Made by a program: the position numbers and the translations under genes
From: DASQEH01 sp035633755
GTDB lineage: Bacteria; Actinomycetota; Actinomycetes; Propionibacteriales; Nocardioidaceae
DNA: 5,992 bases
Assembly (NCBI GenBank): GCA_035633755.1
Contig: DASQEH010000015.1
Location: forward strand, 1 to 5,992
Reading direction: 5' to 3'
Shown here: piece by piece, positions 5,858 to 5,992 of the stretch
Position numbering within the stretch: position 1 is the first letter of the stretch
Layout: each line of letters begins with the position of its first letter
Notes under the pieces: generated by a model
What the model saw: only the letters and a program-made list of their open reading frames with translations
Database searches by the model: none
What the model was told of the DNA's origin: nothing

Positions 5858-5992
5858 CTAGAGCGTCTTCTGCCATACCGAGATGTGTGAGGTGCTTTCG
5901 CTGGTGAAAGGCTGTCGTCCCCAGTCGCTCCATCGGTCATGCAGTGTCATACCAGCCAGCCGCGCCATCAGATCCAGCTCGGCGGGCCAGAC
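5858..5992 (-). CDS. C-terminal end of a probable class I SAM-dependent methyltransferase, truncated by the window edge
   Basis: Reading the minus strand from base 5992, the frame stays open for 44 codons and stops at TAG (5860-5858). The peptide starts VWPAELDLMARLAGM, continues HDRWSDWGRQPFTSES and ends SHISVWQKTL. The pattern W-P-x-E-L-D-L-M-A-x-L-A-G, then R-W-x-x-W...PFT..S.SH.SV(W/Y), is one I recognise at the C-terminus of small actinobacterial class I methyltransferases, where these strands close the Rossmann-like sheet. The SAM-binding glycine motif would lie outside the window, so the assignment rests on the tail alone. No start is present and the substrate is unknown. It is on the same strand as the deacetylase gene but 181 bp upstream of it, so co-transcription is possible but not shown. 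Confidence 0.68.
   Translation of the reverse strand, partial: VWPAELDLMARLAGMTLHDRWSDWGRQPFTSESTSHISVWQKTL

Noticed and set aside
5686..5940. Minus-strand ORF of 84 codons in the right-hand intergenic region
   Set aside because: Arg/Ser/Thr/Pro-rich with no motif, and it overlaps in another frame the 3' end of the methyltransferase-like gene, which has the better support.
1..5992. CRISPR arrays, tRNA or rRNA genes, insertion sequences, phage genes or attachment sites
   Set aside because: No regularly spaced repeats, no cloverleaf-like or rRNA-like sequence, and no transposase or integrase motifs were seen by reading both strands.

Overview
The window reads as chromosomal DNA of a high-GC Gram-positive bacterium, most likely an actinobacterium. 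Signs of this are the strong G/C bias at third codon positions, purine-rich Shine-Dalgarno sequences, ATGA stop/start overlaps, long spurious antisense ORFs typical of high-GC DNA, and the gene families present. The lineage cannot be fixed further from the sequence alone.

Positions 1-4835 hold a plus-strand gene cluster that looks like a partner-switching signalling module. It opens with the 3' end of one multi-pass membrane protein (1-309). A complete tandem paralog follows (306-1550), joined to it by an ATGA overlap. After a 126-bp gap comes a soluble 553-aa protein (1677-3338) that combines a shortened GAF-like segment, an RsbU/SpoIIE-type PP2C phosphatase and an RsbW-type HATPase anti-sigma/serine-kinase domain. 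Two small STAS-domain anti-sigma-factor antagonists follow (3325-3690 and 3687-4037), each overlapping the gene before it. The run ends with a 260-aa protein of unknown function (4053-4835) preceded by a very strong ribosome binding site. The inferred logic is that membrane or ligand input sets the balance between phosphorylation and dephosphorylation of the STAS proteins, which then control an unseen partner such as a sigma factor or other target. No sigma factor is present in the window.

Positions 4836-4902 are a short convergent spacer with overlapping inverted repeats. The minus strand then carries a complete LmbE/PIG-L family zinc deacetylase (4903-5676) with a possible leaderless promoter just upstream. 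Beyond a 181-bp spacer (5677-5857) with no gene that I can support lies the 3' end of a further minus-strand gene (5858-5992). It runs off the right edge and encodes what looks like the C-terminus of a class I SAM-dependent methyltransferase.

The most interesting points are the opposing phosphatase and kinase domains in one polypeptide beside two STAS substrates, the paired 'headless' membrane sensors that end at the same place, and the uncharacterised last gene of the operon.
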